Source: Antedon mediterranea (lineage: Eukaryota > Echinodermata > Crinoidea > Comatulida > Antedonidae). Taken from it: a stretch of DNA of 64,000 bases. Positions 12,001-22,342 of this stretch are shown here, one piece after another (position 1 is the stretch's first letter; every line of letters starts with the position of its first letter). The translations under genes were made by a program, and so were the position numbers. The stretch covers positions 22,201,001 to 22,265,000 of the forward strand of contig NC_092673.1 of NCBI RefSeq assembly GCF_964355755.1, given 5' to 3'. The notes under the pieces are model-generated. The model did no database searches, was not told the DNA's origin, and was given only the letters and a program-made list of their open reading frames with translations.

Positions 12001-12223
12001 TATCTGCCTCTAAGTCGTCATCAACTTCAACAAATTTATGAACAACTTCCTGTGAAGAAAGTGATGGTTTTACAGAAGACATAATGGACAACACATGTCT
12101 TATTCCCATATCTGCCAAATTACTGGCGCTTTTAATGCTATCCAAGCTTCCAATAAACAACCCAGGTCGTATTGAGTCCATGTCCATGATTATTAAATAT
12201 TTTAAAATACGGTTATTACACAA
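9042..12223 (-). CDS. DUSP12: DUSP12 (YVH1-type dual-specificity phosphatase), seven exons
   Basis: Minus-strand exons (plus coordinates): 12223-11928, 11841-11728, 11342-11224, 10994-10907, 10625-10433, 10095-10047 and 9148-9042; all phases match. Starting at the inner ATG (12187, MDMDSIRPGLFIGS) gives 309 aa; an upstream in-frame ATG at 12223 adds 12 residues. The N-terminal DSP domain carries the signature HCFGGVSRSA (H86-C87-x5-R93, with Cys87 split across the first intron) and the upstream acidic loop VDDDLEAD. The C-terminal zinc-binding half is diagnostic of DUSP12: FKCKKCR, CTSLFIEPVSWMES, VCPKCSAKIGSFNW and EQCSCGAWVTPSF. Known role in the family: phosphatase linked to 60S ribosome maturation, where YVH1 releases Mrt4. 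It is convergent with the C6orf136 homologue and divergent from the ALS2CR8-like gene. Confidence 0.94.
9223..9350. mobile_element. MITE with CATTTACACAGACGAG termini
   Basis: Left arm GGGCATTTACACAGACGAGT and right arm reading, in reverse complement, GGCCAATTTACACAGACGAG then CGGTAACGG; 128 bp between the ends. A related partial copy lies at 47425-47505. Confidence 0.8.
9440..9737 (-). mobile_element. tRNA-derived SINE (Leu/Ser-like head)
   Basis: On the minus strand the head at about 9735-9655 reads GAGTGGCCGATAGCGGTTAA (A-box-like) and further on GGGTTCGAGGCT (B-box-like). The body runs to about 9440 with the TGGTGGTAGAACGAGTCTTC segment also found, diverged, at 51150-51185. It inserts inside DUSP12 intron 6. 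Confidence 0.7.
11098..11127 (-). mobile_element. Solo MITE terminus (TTAAAGATATATTGTCCC)
   Basis: GGGACAATATATCTTTAATA is nearly identical to the right terminus of the intact element at 35328-35863. No partner end was found nearby, so it is a truncated relic inside DUSP12 intron 3. Confidence 0.5.
11417..11541. mobile_element. MITE with CTAAAGCTCTGTCTACACTA termini, copy 1
   Basis: Left arm TTAAGCTCTCTGTCTACACT and right arm TTTGATAGTGTAGACAGAGC then TTTAG form an inverted pair about 125 bp apart. Related copies lie at 15024-15166, 15745-16056, 46340-46482, 52371-52528 and 52590-52618. Confidence 0.85.
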
Positions 12224-12927
12224 AAAAGTACATAAATGATCAAATAAAGAAGACCACGTTCAAAAAGTAGGGGAAATCCCTTCCATGCATGTTTTGGTTG
12301 TGCAATTGCTGACTACCTAACTTTCTGTATTAATACAATAACAGCGCCATCAATTTTGTAGTAGGTGTTTATAGTGTGAACTTTTGATACAATTATTCTT
12401 AGTAACTTAAGAGGACAAAAATGGAAATAGGGTATGAAATACGTAATATGATTATTCAAAATTGTGTTTATTTTGTTCCAGCAATGGTGTTCTAAGCCAA
12501 CATTATTTGCTAATAATGCAATCATATATAACAATACAAATGTCTATGTGAGTGATATTTTTAAAATGATACTGATATAAAAAAAGATTTAAAAACTTAC
12601 TAGGGGCCTATCCCAAAATGGTATAATCCAAGATTCCTCTTCTCGACAATCGAGTAGCCAGCTAGCTAGCTAGAGTCCGGATTTCAACGTTGATTTCAAT
12701 TATTATTATTTTATATTATTATTAGAAAAAAAAGGTTAGTACATTTTTTTAAATAATAAAACTGCTTTACTATTTATTTAACTATATTTTAAGATCGTTT
12801 GGTTATTGATTTTGAACCCCGCCAAATTAACATCTATAGTTAGGCCGGAGAATGAGTCAGACTCTCACTCAGTCAACGTAGTCAGTGAGGCGGTTTCTGG
12901 CATGGCCGATTACAGTACTAATCTCTA

Positions 12928-13297
12928 TACGCCCGGTGTCGCCAGATAGGGGCCCGGTATCGCCTGGTAGGGTTTTATGATATAAAATGATGTCAGGTAC
13001 ATTACTGGTAAATTTAACTTTTGTATATTTTTCTTTCCAGAAACAAGTTAAAATAATATTTTAAACTTTTCATTCGTCACAACGAGTTCGGAACGCGTTC
13101 AACTCCACACAAAACGTCATTTATCACAGAGGGCGGTCTTCAGTTTGGAATAAATCTAATCAGTATTTTGACAATTTTTCACATTTAAATGTATAAAACG
13201 TGCATTTAAATATCACAATAACATTAGATTTAATGTTAGCATGTACTTGATAACATTTTATATTAAAATAGCCTACACCGGGAGTAGATATGACGCG
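12928..13297. mobile_element. MITE, long form of the GCCCGGTATCGCCAGATAGG family
   Basis: The left part (CCCGGTGTCGCCAGATAGG, CCCGGTATCGCCTGGTAGG, TTTTATGATATAAAATGATG) and the right part (GATAACATTTTATAT, CACCGGGAGTAGATATGACG) correspond to the two arms of the shorter element at 57155-57316. The 57 kb copy is therefore an internal deletion of this longer form, or the reverse. Confidence 0.7.
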
Positions 13298-13339
13298 ATT
13301 ACAGTCAGTTTTGCAAATTTAAATTAAATTCCCTTAATG

Positions 13340-13480
13340 ATGATGAACTGCCTCTCCGCTGAAAAGTCTGCCGACATTTCCGCTTAAGCTGCTCCGTAAA
13401 ACTCTTTTACCAGTTTCTTCCAATCGGATCTTTCATTGGCTAGTTCTTTAAGTTATTTGATGTCTTTCTTGGTTTTCAAT
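13340..13480 (-). mobile_element. Possible LINE coding remnant, minus strand
   Basis: Reverse translation gives a broken frame resembling KELANERSDWKKLVKEFYG with stops. The pattern LAxxRxxWxxLV is common near the end of LINE polyproteins. The stretch is short and damaged, so this is tentative. Confidence 0.3.
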
Positions 13481-13744
13481 TGTCCGGAATACTTGATGTT
13501 TGCGTTCTGCTTATAAAAGGTGAGTAGGCCGTTGCTGAGAGTTATTTGGGTAGGGTGGTTCTCGGTCTTCCTCGAAATTGTATATTGGTAGTGTTACTCA
13601 AATAATATCTTATTGCTGTGTTGGCTGGTGTACATGGGTCCCTTACTATTATTTAGAATTGTTCCCTAAAAAATATTAATTTAATTTCCTCAACAAGATA
13701 ATAGTAAAATAGCATACCGGTATTATAAAATTATTAATTTAATT

Positions 13745-13985
13745 ACAGGTGCCGACTTCGCTCCTCTAATTATCCCACCTGACTTCGTTCCACGATCTAA
13801 TTGGAAAGCTGGTGACAATGCCTTTTCTGTCACCGCTTCGCGGATCTGGAACGCGCTACCTGTCGATTTGAGAGAAGCGAATTTGGCACCTCTATTTTAA
13901 CGTCAACTTAAAACTTTTCTTTTTAATTAATTACTAAGTATTGTTAGGCGCTCTGTTCTTTGTAGAGCGCTTCTATAGAGTAGAA
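13745..13985 (+). mobile_element. LINE 3' end (reverse-transcriptase ORF C-terminus plus tail)
   Basis: One frame reads NWKAGDNAFSVTASRIWNAL, then PVDLREA, the usual C-terminal signature of CR1/L2/RTE-like ORF2 proteins in marine invertebrates (GDRAFSVAAPRLWNSLP type). A short 3'UTR with a hairpin follows (GCGCTCTGTTCTTTGTAGAGCGC) and then AGAATAGAATATAATAATAG. It is truncated at 5'. Confidence 0.75.
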
Positions 13986-14066
13986 TAGAATATAATAATA
14001 GATTTGACCAGGGAGTTGGTCTGACTCTTTCATTTTAAAAACTCCTATTTTATCTTCTCAGCAAAA

Positions 14067-17000
14067 ATGTTAGCCTCAAATGAGGTAGATTCTACCACAA
14101 ATTGTGATCCAACATCAGAGACTGTTAATGATAGTTTGCAAGAAGAAGAAATAGGGAATAGTGATGTCCCACTACAAATAGAAAAGTTCCATGTTGTAGG
14201 ATCATTGATGGAAGTGGAAAATATCATTAGGGAATATGAAAAGAAAACATTCTCAAGATTTGTATCGGACAAAACAGATAGAGGTTTTAATCGCGATGGT
14301 ATGTATTTTAAAGGGTAATCTTGGATACTTTTGTACACAGTCAACTCTCCTAATATCGGACTCTCTGAAAACCGGAAACTCTCCCAAAACTAGGTCCAGA
14401 AGGTCCCAAACATGCATTTTTACCATTCGAAACACATTTCGAAATATCAGACTTTCCTGAAAACCAGACATATTAGGCCAGCCCAAAGGTGTCCGGTATT
14501 AGGAGAGTTATATAATTATTTATTATACTGTCATTGTATATCAAAAGGAAAAAAAGACTGTATTCTCAAAATTCCTTTAAAATACATTAATCACTTAATT
14601 ACACTAGTACTTTGTTTTAATTATGAAAGAGTGGAACCCCTTTTTAACTTAGTAATACTTTTTATTATTTTATTTTGTATCTAGATTGGCAGGCAAAATG
14701 TAAGTTTAGATGGAAGCTGAAAGGTTTCCCATTATTAGACCCAACTATTCCAGCAATGTATCTAGGCTCTAAATTGCTCACATGTCAGTATGGAAAAGAT
14801 CGTAATCTTAAAAACAAAAGGAAATGGAAGGAAAGGCAAAACAGAAAACGGGTAAATATATGATAGATTATATAGAATAATGAAACAAATATATTAACAA
14901 TTATTACAATAATAGGGTAGTTGTGTAAAGCGCATTTTAAGCTATTGGTGTCTGCAAACCATGCTGTAGATATACCTGTTGGCTTCCGTTAATTTAAGCA
15001 TACAGCACCTGAAATTGAAACACCAAAGCTCTTATCTATCTACACTTCCCTATCAAACTTTATGTGACACTAAAATCTAATGTGCCTTTATATAGACATT
15101 ATGATGTCATATTGCTACCATATTTGGGCACATCAAACTAGTTTGATAGTGTAGACAGAGCTTTAGGAATAACCTGATCCATCCTTTGACATAGCAGATA
15201 GTTTGTTATAACCTATACAGGAATGATAGTCTGTTCATCATGTGCAGTGCGTGCAATGTTGTTTATAGATACTGTCAAGTTCCATACATATTTAACACCT
15301 TCAAAAATATAATTAGTAATTTTATAATTTTTAGTCATTCTTTTATTAACTAATTTTAGTTTAACACTTTATGTTGTTAATTGTTGATGTACTATATGTA
15401 CAGTATCTTTTACCTACATTTAAAAAATTTATTTTTAATAAAAACAAATCTTATTTAATCATTAGTTGGTTAACTTTTACAGTTTTACTTCATTATGAGG
15501 TCATTTAGTCTTTTGATTTTCTTTTATGACATCTTTATAAATATGATGATCAATCAGTATGAAATCAAACTTTGTTTATTGGTTGAAAAAAAAAAGTCTC
15601 TTGTATTTTAGGAACTAAATGGAGAAGTTAAAACATACAATAGATCACAACCAACAAAGAAAGTGAATTGTCCAGCATCTATCTGGATAAAGAAGATGGC
15701 AACATTCCCTGCATATAAGGTGAGCATATACAGTGGCTACCAAATATTATAGTGATATGCCCAAATATGGTAGTGATATGCCCAAATATGGTAGTGATAT
15801 ATGACCATATATGGGCAAATCACATTTTTTTGTCACATTAAGTTTGATAATGTAGACAGTGCTTAAGCAGTTGTTCACGTGAAGGTTCAGCTTGTTAAGC
15901 TCTGTCAAAAATAATGTGAATGTGCCCAAATATGGTAGTGATATGCCCAAATATGGTAGTGATATGCCCAAATATGGCAGTGATATGACATCAGCATCAT
16001 GCATGTCCATATATGGGCAAATCCCATAAAGTTTGATAGTGTAGACAGAGCTTTAGTCAACCATTAGTTTGTGAGCATCCAAATACATCTGAGCGCATTT
16101 AAAATAAACAAATAGTATCACCATTAAATGATTTTCTTTGTTTGTAAATTTGTAAGAGGTATGAACAAAGCAAAGTTAGTACAGTAGCTTTTTTTTAAAT
16201 CTAATAATTATGAGGTATAACTTGAAACATGGTTTTAAAATAAACATATAGATTGATTTACTTGTTTTAGTTAACTAGACCAACAGAAAGTTCTAGGAAA
16301 ACAGCTGCTAATAAATTCTGGAACGACAAGACAAAGAATGCAAAATCAGTTGAAGTAATCATGAAATATTTAGTCATATTACCTGATCTTGATATTCATA
16401 AAAACCATCCAGTTGGTGAGGTATGTTTTTATTTTTAATATTTTATAATATATGCTGAGTTATGATAATAATATTGATGAACCATCTGTGCGAGTACTGT
16501 AGCCTCACCATTACTAAATGCTTATGTATGCTGTTAGTTTGTTGTTGTATTATACTGTACTAGTAAATGAAAGTGCAATATAACATACATGTTATGTATT
16601 ATATAAATGTTTATTGTTTTTCTTTAGTCATGTTTAATTGAAAAGACTGCCAAAGAAATTATTCAACAAATTGAATCTCTGGCTGCACGAAAAATCTGGA
16701 AGGTTTCCGTCATCTCAAAACATTTAGATGAGTTCAGGCGCAACACACTCTTCAAAAACAAAGAGATGCCTCCAACGTCCAGCAGAGCATACTTCCCAAA
16801 TCATAAAGATTTGCATAATATTTTATACAGGTACAAATGTAGAAATAGGTCTTCACCTGTAGAACTACAACAACTCGAGGAATTAGTTCAAAATTGGTCT
16901 GAAAAAAATCCAGATGATCATTTTTATTACAGAAGAAAAGTTAATGCGAAAGAAAACTCTAGCTTTTTACTCTGCTATCAGTCAAAACAGCAAAAACGAC

Positions 17001-20000
17001 TGTTGAACTTGTATGGAGATTTAGTTATGCTTGATGCTACTTATAAAACAATTGGTTACTCTGTACCACTTTACTTTCTGTGCGTTCAGACGAATGTGGC
17101 GTATCAAATTGTAGGCTTGTTTATTGTTCAAAAGGGAACTAATCTCACCATGATGGACGCACTCAAAATGTTTAAGACCTGGAATCCTGATTGGAACGCC
17201 AAATACTTCATGTTGGATTTTGCCGAAAAAGAAGAGATTTTCTTGAAAAATATCTTTCCTGGTAAGAACAATATCAAAATTACTGCAGTTTTCATAACAT
17301 AGCTAGCCTGCTATAATAATTAATTTATTAAAGTTCTGAATGACGTTGCTATTAGGATTTTTCCTGGAATAATGATAGTAAAGTATGTTTTCCCAAAATG
17401 TGCTATTTTTACCCCACATAATAGAAAAAAGTGTTACTATATGTCGCATGAGTACACCATCAATTGAAAACAACAGGCTTGGTACAGTAGGTCAGATTTT
17501 TAAAAATAATTTTGTTTGTATGTACTATTTTATTTATACCCTATTTAATTACATGTGTTTTTTTTTTATCTATTTTTTCAGTTTAACTAATTAAATATAC
17601 ATCTAATAAATTACATTTCATATTTCAAATAATTAATTCTTACAATCCACAAAACAAACAATGTATAGTGATAATGGTTTTCTTTTTTCAGACTGTAAGA
17701 TTTTCATGAGCGATTTCCATCGTGAGAAGCGGTGGGAGAGTTGGGGAAAGTGCAGTGAAAATGGGGTAACGGAACATATAGAGATGATGATGTCAACCTT
17801 GCGCAGGATAGCTGATGCTAGCACTACCATTGATTACTTAGCAGCAGTGGCTGGCTTGACGGAAAGTCAAGTATGGAAAAATTCTGTCAAGCTCCAAGAG
17901 TGGATTAACACCATGTGGCTGCCTTCATCTCAGGTAAGAACTGCAGTGCTGCGAGTGCTCTTTTTGTTTTTCATGCAGTGATAATATGAAACTACATCAG
18001 GTTATGCATTTCATCTTTGCATTTTTTGGTGTTGACATAATTCTGTGATGCAATTAGAATTCTTGTCTTAGGACAACTTCCTGTGGACAACTACAGTACA
18101 GCTGGAGAGGGGAGGTAGTTATCTTTGGTTTTTATCATCATAGTGTGTGGTTGCCAGTCAGCGGTATGTCATTTGTGGGGTTGGGGATTTTTTATAATAC
18201 ATTTCCGGATAAGGAGTAGGATAATCGAGATCAATACATTATCATAATAATATCAAGTACATAGCTTTCGTGATCATACAATGTGATTGGGTGTTACAAT
18301 TATATCAATGGTGTAAATAAAAGATCTACTTCATGGCACAAATTATCAGACATACAAGCATTGTTAGAATAACACTTTCTTTGTCCAATGCATCCATGAT
18401 TCATTTGTTGAATCATGGAGGAAATTCCTTCGTGGTTGAATATACTGTGTAGGCAGATAAATAGCATACAATACTCCCTTTGTTTGCAGAACATAAAATA
18501 GTTGCAATTGTTTGTAAATACATAATGCATGAAGATAATGGACAAAAAGATAATCTAAGCTTAAAATATTTTCATATTTAATATTTATTTGGTATGTGAA
18601 AATACACTATGATAGTTTTGGCATGTTTTGGCATACTCAATTGCCTATTTATATGCTGTTTTGGTAAAGTAATCCCAAGTCTGGGAAAACCTTTACTTTA
18701 AAGAGTCTTAAAAGGTCTGATTTCCATGTGTCTCAATTTCTTAAGGCCAACAAAGACAGCGTCGCACTACGTGGCCCGACGAGTCTTGTCGGGAGAAAAT
18801 TAAAAATGTTATAGTTCTTGCTACTACCTAAAAACTATGCCAGACGCTATGTCAAGACTACTCGTCGGAATTAAACTCACACAGCACCAACAAGTCAAGA
18901 TGCTTCGTCGAGCCTTGTCGTACTACGCTGTCTGAGTTGGCCTTTAGACGCCTTCCATTTGATGTGTTCTGTGAAGTCAACACATGATCTGATCATATAT
19001 ATTTATAATTAACTCAATCATAGATAATGTTTTGTTCTTATCCTAGAAATGGGTGAGGGCATTCAAGCCTACTGAGATGGTATTCCATGTACACAATAGC
19101 AATGGATTGAAAATGATGGCTGAGTTGCTTCCATTTGCCTACATACAGAGCTACAACAAAGCTGCAATTAGTAATATGGTAGAAGAGATAGTAACAAACT
19201 TTATGCCGACAGTTTACCATAGGTATGTATTTTATTCCTTTATATTTCATATTTAATACACATGATAGTGCTAAGCGAATTGGAAATAATTTTAAGTCAT
19301 CATTTTGTCTGTTCACATTTTATCACTGGCATGAATGGCAAGTGAAAGGTTTCTGGGTAATATTCTTAGAGGTTGCATACAAATGTTTAAATATGCTTGG
19401 ATTGATTTACTTGATAAAAAACAATAATGAATTGAGTTTTTGATTTAAGAATGCAACAAATATAAAAACATTGTGGTGATGAGTTTTACATATTATCATT
19501 TGGATCAAATTTTTGCTGTCTTTTTCAGATACGAGACAAGGAACCTTGAAGCGATAGAAAGACCAAACATCCCGGAACCTGTACGAAATACGCCAACGTT
19601 TGTAGTAGACACTTTCATAGCCATGTCAAAAAAAGCTGCTTTGTTAGATCAGATAGATATTCAGAAAACAGATTTAGGAACTTTTATAGTTAAAACCGCA
19701 GGAATATTGAACACAGTTTATTTTGGCAGCAGTGAGAAATTACCATTTTGCTACACTTGCGAAAACTGGGAACGTCAACGCCAACCATGTGAGCATTTCC
19801 ATGCTGTCTTCCAACGCCATCCAGAATGGGGCTGGCAACAGTTATGCTCAGAGTTTAGAAACTATCCTAGCCTTATCTTGGATCATAGTATTGTTCCTGT
19901 GCTGAATACTAACAACCAAGAAGCTATGGAGGCGGCATATTTTGTAACCTGTGAGAGTAGTAATGTTGAAAGCGAGTGCGGTGAAGCTTTTGAGGAAATG

Positions 20001-20159
20001 GACCAATCAACATCCTTAGCTGAGAAATGTAGAGAGTGCTTAACTGAAATCAAAGACTTTACTTTTGTAGTTGATGACACGCCTACTCTACAGAACTTGT
20101 TGACATCACTAGAGCAAGCCAAGTGTGCAATTAAGCAGCAAAAACAAGTAACAACTTAA
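14067..20159 (+). CDS. Domesticated-transposase-like gene: ALS2CR8 region, MULE transposase domain and SWIM-like zinc finger, eight exons
   Basis: Exons 14067-14298, 14685-14851, 15612-15719, 16271-16420, 16628-17261, 17692-17933, 19047-19222 and 19529-20159 close in phase to 779 aa. Residues about 78-190 (DWQAKCKFRWKLKGFPLLD, LTCQYGKDR, VNCPASIWIKKMATFPAY) resemble the ALS2CR8 domain of calcium-responsive transcription factor. Residues 350-450 resemble a MULE transposase core: LDATYKT with Asp354, MLDFAEKEE, and MSDFHREKRWE across an intron. Near 644-660, CYTCENWERQRQPCEHFHAV is SWIM-like, although the first Cys pair is CxxC rather than CxC. Seven introns, no terminal repeats and no frame breaks argue for a host gene rather than a live transposon. 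Family knowledge suggests a nuclear DNA-binding role, but the target is unknown. AATAAA at 20211. Orthology to vertebrate CARF itself is not shown. Confidence 0.8.
14336..14512. mobile_element. pogo/Tigger-like MITE in intron 1 of the ALS2CR8-like gene
   Basis: Left arm CAGTCAACTCTCCTAATATC then GGACTCTC; right arm in reverse complement ATAACTCTCCTAATACCGGA then CACC. The CAGT start and the CTCCTAATA-CGGA pattern resemble the pogo/Tigger terminal repeat style. Confidence 0.75.
15024..15166. mobile_element. MITE with CTAAAGCTCTGTCTACACTA termini, copy 2
   Basis: Left AAAGCTCTTATCTATCTACA, right GTTTGATAGTGTAGACAGAG then CTTTAG. The interior carries the ATTATGATGTCATATTGCTA and CCATATTTGGGCACAT segments shared with 46340-46482. 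Confidence 0.8.
15745..16056. mobile_element. Nested/tandem MITE cluster with internal 21-bp repeats
   Basis: Two partial copies of the CTAAAGCTCTGTCTACACTA family lie head-to-tail (right ends at 15841-15866 and 16030-16056, left end near 15896). Inside, GATATGCCCAAATATGGTAG units repeat at 15749-15800 and 15925-15985. The repeat translates to a short SLPYLGI repeat on the minus strand, which is an artefact. Located in intron 3 of the ALS2CR8-like gene. Confidence 0.75.
18742..18947. mobile_element. MITE with TAAAGGCCAAC-AGACAGCGT termini
   Basis: Left arm TTAAGGCCAACAAAGACAGC then GTCGCACTAC; right arm in reverse complement CTAAAGGCCAACTCAGACAG then CGTAGTACGACAAG. The element is 206 bp in intron 6 of the ALS2CR8-like gene, and its GC content is above that of its surroundings. 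Confidence 0.8.
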
Positions 20160-20210
20160 AATGTTAAGTTATTCAAAAGTTAATTGAATTCTTGTAAATA
20201 ATAAATGTTA

Positions 20211-20216
20211 AATAAA
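20211..20216 (+). terminator. Candidate polyadenylation signal of the ALS2CR8-like gene
   Basis: AATAAA 52 bp after the TAA at 20159. Confidence 0.55.
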
Positions 20217-20286
20217 GGTAATTTATTTATAGATTGAAAATCTGGTAATTATAATAAGATGAGTGATCAAAATAATATGTTTGAGA

Positions 20287-20356
20287 CAAAGGATAGCCAA
20301 CAACAATAGAAAAGTGTAGTCTAAAGGATAGCCAACAACAATAGAAAAGTGTAGTC
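20287..20356 (+). repeat. 34-bp tandem duplication
   Basis: AAAGGATAGCCAACAACAAT followed by AGAAAAGTGTAGTCT occurs twice, back to back, without differences visible by eye. Confidence 0.9.
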
Positions 20357-20439
20357 TATTTTTGTGCATGGATGAGTGAATTTTCTATATCGCCCTCTTA
20401 CTTTTGATTTTGACCATAGCTACTTTTATCAAATATTAT

Positions 20440-20525
20440 TTTCCCATTCATTAATTGGATGATCCATCATAATTGATCAAATTATTCGCATTGCGTTTAC
20501 GTCCTAGTAGAACCCAAGCATACTT
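20440..20525 (+). mobile_element. MITE fragment related to the 54785-54966 family
   Basis: ATTCGCATTGCGTTTACGTC then CTAGTAGAACCCAAGC resembles the right arm of the MITE at 54785-54966 (GCGTTGCGTTTACGTCC, CTAGTGGGAACCAAGC). Almost the same 85 bp recurs at 21120-21212. Confidence 0.6.
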
Positions 20526-21119
20526 TTGATTTTGATCACAGCTACTGTTTTCACGCTGCTGCTCTAGCCCGCTACGTCCCATTAGGACTACTCAATCAGA
20601 AGCTAAAGCAAGCAGCAGTTATAGTTCTAAGGACAGACAGTTTTGTGAAAATGGAAACTCCACTATGATTTATTGATTCCAGCTGCTACAGTAGACCCAA
20701 AAAACGGCTGGGAAAGAGTCTATTAGGACATGTCATGCTAAAATTACAAATCCCTATATTCACTGTCAGATAGTCAGATATTCATTGAATTATTATCGAA
20801 ACAGTCCATTAAAGTTTGTGTTTGTAATAGGATACTTCACAATTGAAATATCTAGGGTGATAAAATTAACTAAAGTGACAGAAATTGAGTATTCACTTCT
20901 GTAACTTATTCACATATAAAAGATAAAAAGAAACCCAAAAACCATTGTCTGACAGACAATTTAAGTATTTGTTGCTTTAAATTACATTTTTTCAGGTAAA
21001 ATAACTATCTATTATGTGACAATAAAATGACACATTCAAAAACATTTGAAATAAAAAATATTTTTCAATAAGCGAGCAGCGTTTTTTGTAAGAAATATTT
21101 CTTGTTCAAATTGTATTAG

Positions 21120-21212
21120 AATCTCCCCATTCATTAGTTGGATGATCCATCATAATTTGTCAAATTATTTGCATTGCGTTTACGTCCATGGTCCTAGTAG
21201 AACCCAAGCTTA
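21120..21212 (+). mobile_element. MITE fragment, second copy of the 20440 segment
   Basis: CCCATTCATTAGTTGGATGA then GATTTGCATTGCG-type sequence and CCTAGTAGAACCCAAGCTTA match 20440-20525, with a small insertion (CATGGT) before CCTAGTAG. Confidence 0.6.
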
Positions 21213-22033
21213 AAATCACCTTCATTCCAAAAAAATTATCAGCTTTGATTGCAATAATATTTGAGAGTACAAAATGTGACTGATTATTACACAATTTCAT
21301 TGGGTACATTCCAAAGTATGATGAATGGGTTGTCACTGATAAATAAAATAATAATAATAATAAATAAACAGAATGTCAAAAATTGATCTGATTATAAACA
21401 AACCAAATATAGTGGAATTTATATTTGATACAGTATTTTTATTTTACAAAAATAAATCCTCTTTTTGAATATGTTTGTTTGTATGTTTTTAAACTACACT
21501 TTTGAGATTGTATGTATAGATACATGTATGATTGATAGTAGAACCACTATTAAAAGTGTCCCTTAATAGGGATGTAATCTAAATGGGTTGGCTGTAGTGT
21601 TATAACTAACTATATACATATTGCCCCTAATTTTTTTTAATACATTAAAATATACATTACAGGTACATATAAAAATATATATTATATTATTTTTTTTCAC
21701 TAGCATACTGTTTATTTATGCAAACTCCGTTTTCGGTAATGAAAATAAATATTATTATATTAAAAAATCCAAATATTATTAAAGCTGGAGGAAGGTAAAA
21801 ATTAGTAGTACTAGTAGTATAGTATGTTGCATCCTCCATGGTTGCATCAGTCTACAATTATATAGAATTCGGTATTTGATTCATAAATTCACCTTTTGCA
21901 CTCCATACGTTCATTTGAAAAACAGAACAACAGCGCCTCCTTTAATGATCCATATTTCGATGAAAAAACGTGTTTTTTTAGGCTAAAGTAAAGATAAAAT
22001 AACCTGGATTTATCGTTATTTTTTTTATTAAAA

Positions 22034-22342
22034 ATGATTAAAAGAGGACCTACAAGAATTGAACCAAGACTTGAAGATATTGATGAATTTGAACGTTTTA
22101 AGAAAGAACTTGAAAATAAACGACGAGAAAAGAACCAGGTTTCACATGCTAGCAACAACCCCGAACAATCGACATCTTCTCCCGCCGTACAGGACGCTGT
22201 TATGGAAGGTCTACCGTTAAGCCTAGGCCTAGTTCCAGATGCAAAACAAAAGCAAGACGAAATACACAGACGTATTGGTTATGACCCAACCCCTGTGCAG
22301 ACTGCTTCTAATAGAATAGGAGAACTTAGAGATGGTGTATGA
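22034..22342 (+). CDS. CDC26: Anaphase-promoting complex subunit CDC26 (APC12) homologue
   Basis: Intronless 102-aa frame. The N-terminus MIKRGPTRIEPRLEDIDEFE, followed by RFKKELENKRREKNQ, matches the conserved CDC26 start ([20 protein letters not shown], then a charged helix) that inserts into the APC6/CDC16 TPR superhelix. The C-terminal IHRRIGYDPTP matches the short conserved INDRIGYKPQP element. Between them lies a Ser/Pro-rich linker; it includes SLGLV, encoded by a TAGGCCTAG-type genomic motif. Predicted role: small structural subunit stabilising CDC16 in the APC/C ubiquitin ligase. Size is close to known homologues (about 85-100 aa). Because it is short and single-exon, a retrocopy remains possible, but the frame is intact. 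Confidence 0.86.
   Translation: MIKRGPTRIEPRLEDIDEFERFKKELENKRREKNQVSHASNNPEQSTSSPAVQDAVMEGLPLSLGLVPDAKQKQDEIHRRIGYDPTPVQTASNRIGELRDGV

Larger units (their letters stand above)
12224..14066. other. Divergent intergenic region between DUSP12 and the ALS2CR8-like gene
   Basis: This 1.8-kb stretch must hold both promoters. It includes a CTAG-type short run (12658-12674), a MITE (12928-13297), a minus-strand LINE-like remnant (about 13340-13480) and a plus-strand LINE 3' end (13745-13985). A splice acceptor at 14061 just before the ATG suggests an upstream noncoding exon of the ALS2CR8-like gene somewhere here. Confidence 0.5.
20160..22033. other. Intergenic stretch between the ALS2CR8-like gene and CDC26
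   Basis: No supported gene. Contents: a 34-bp duplication at 20287-20356, and two diverged fragments (20440-20525 and 21120-21212) sharing TTGGATGATCCATCATAATT and GCATTGCGTTTACGTCC, related to the right arm of the MITE at 54785-54966. Confidence 0.6.

Noticed and set aside
15747-16010. Minus-strand SLPYLGI repeat protein.
   Set aside because: Translation of the 21-bp repeat within a MITE cluster.
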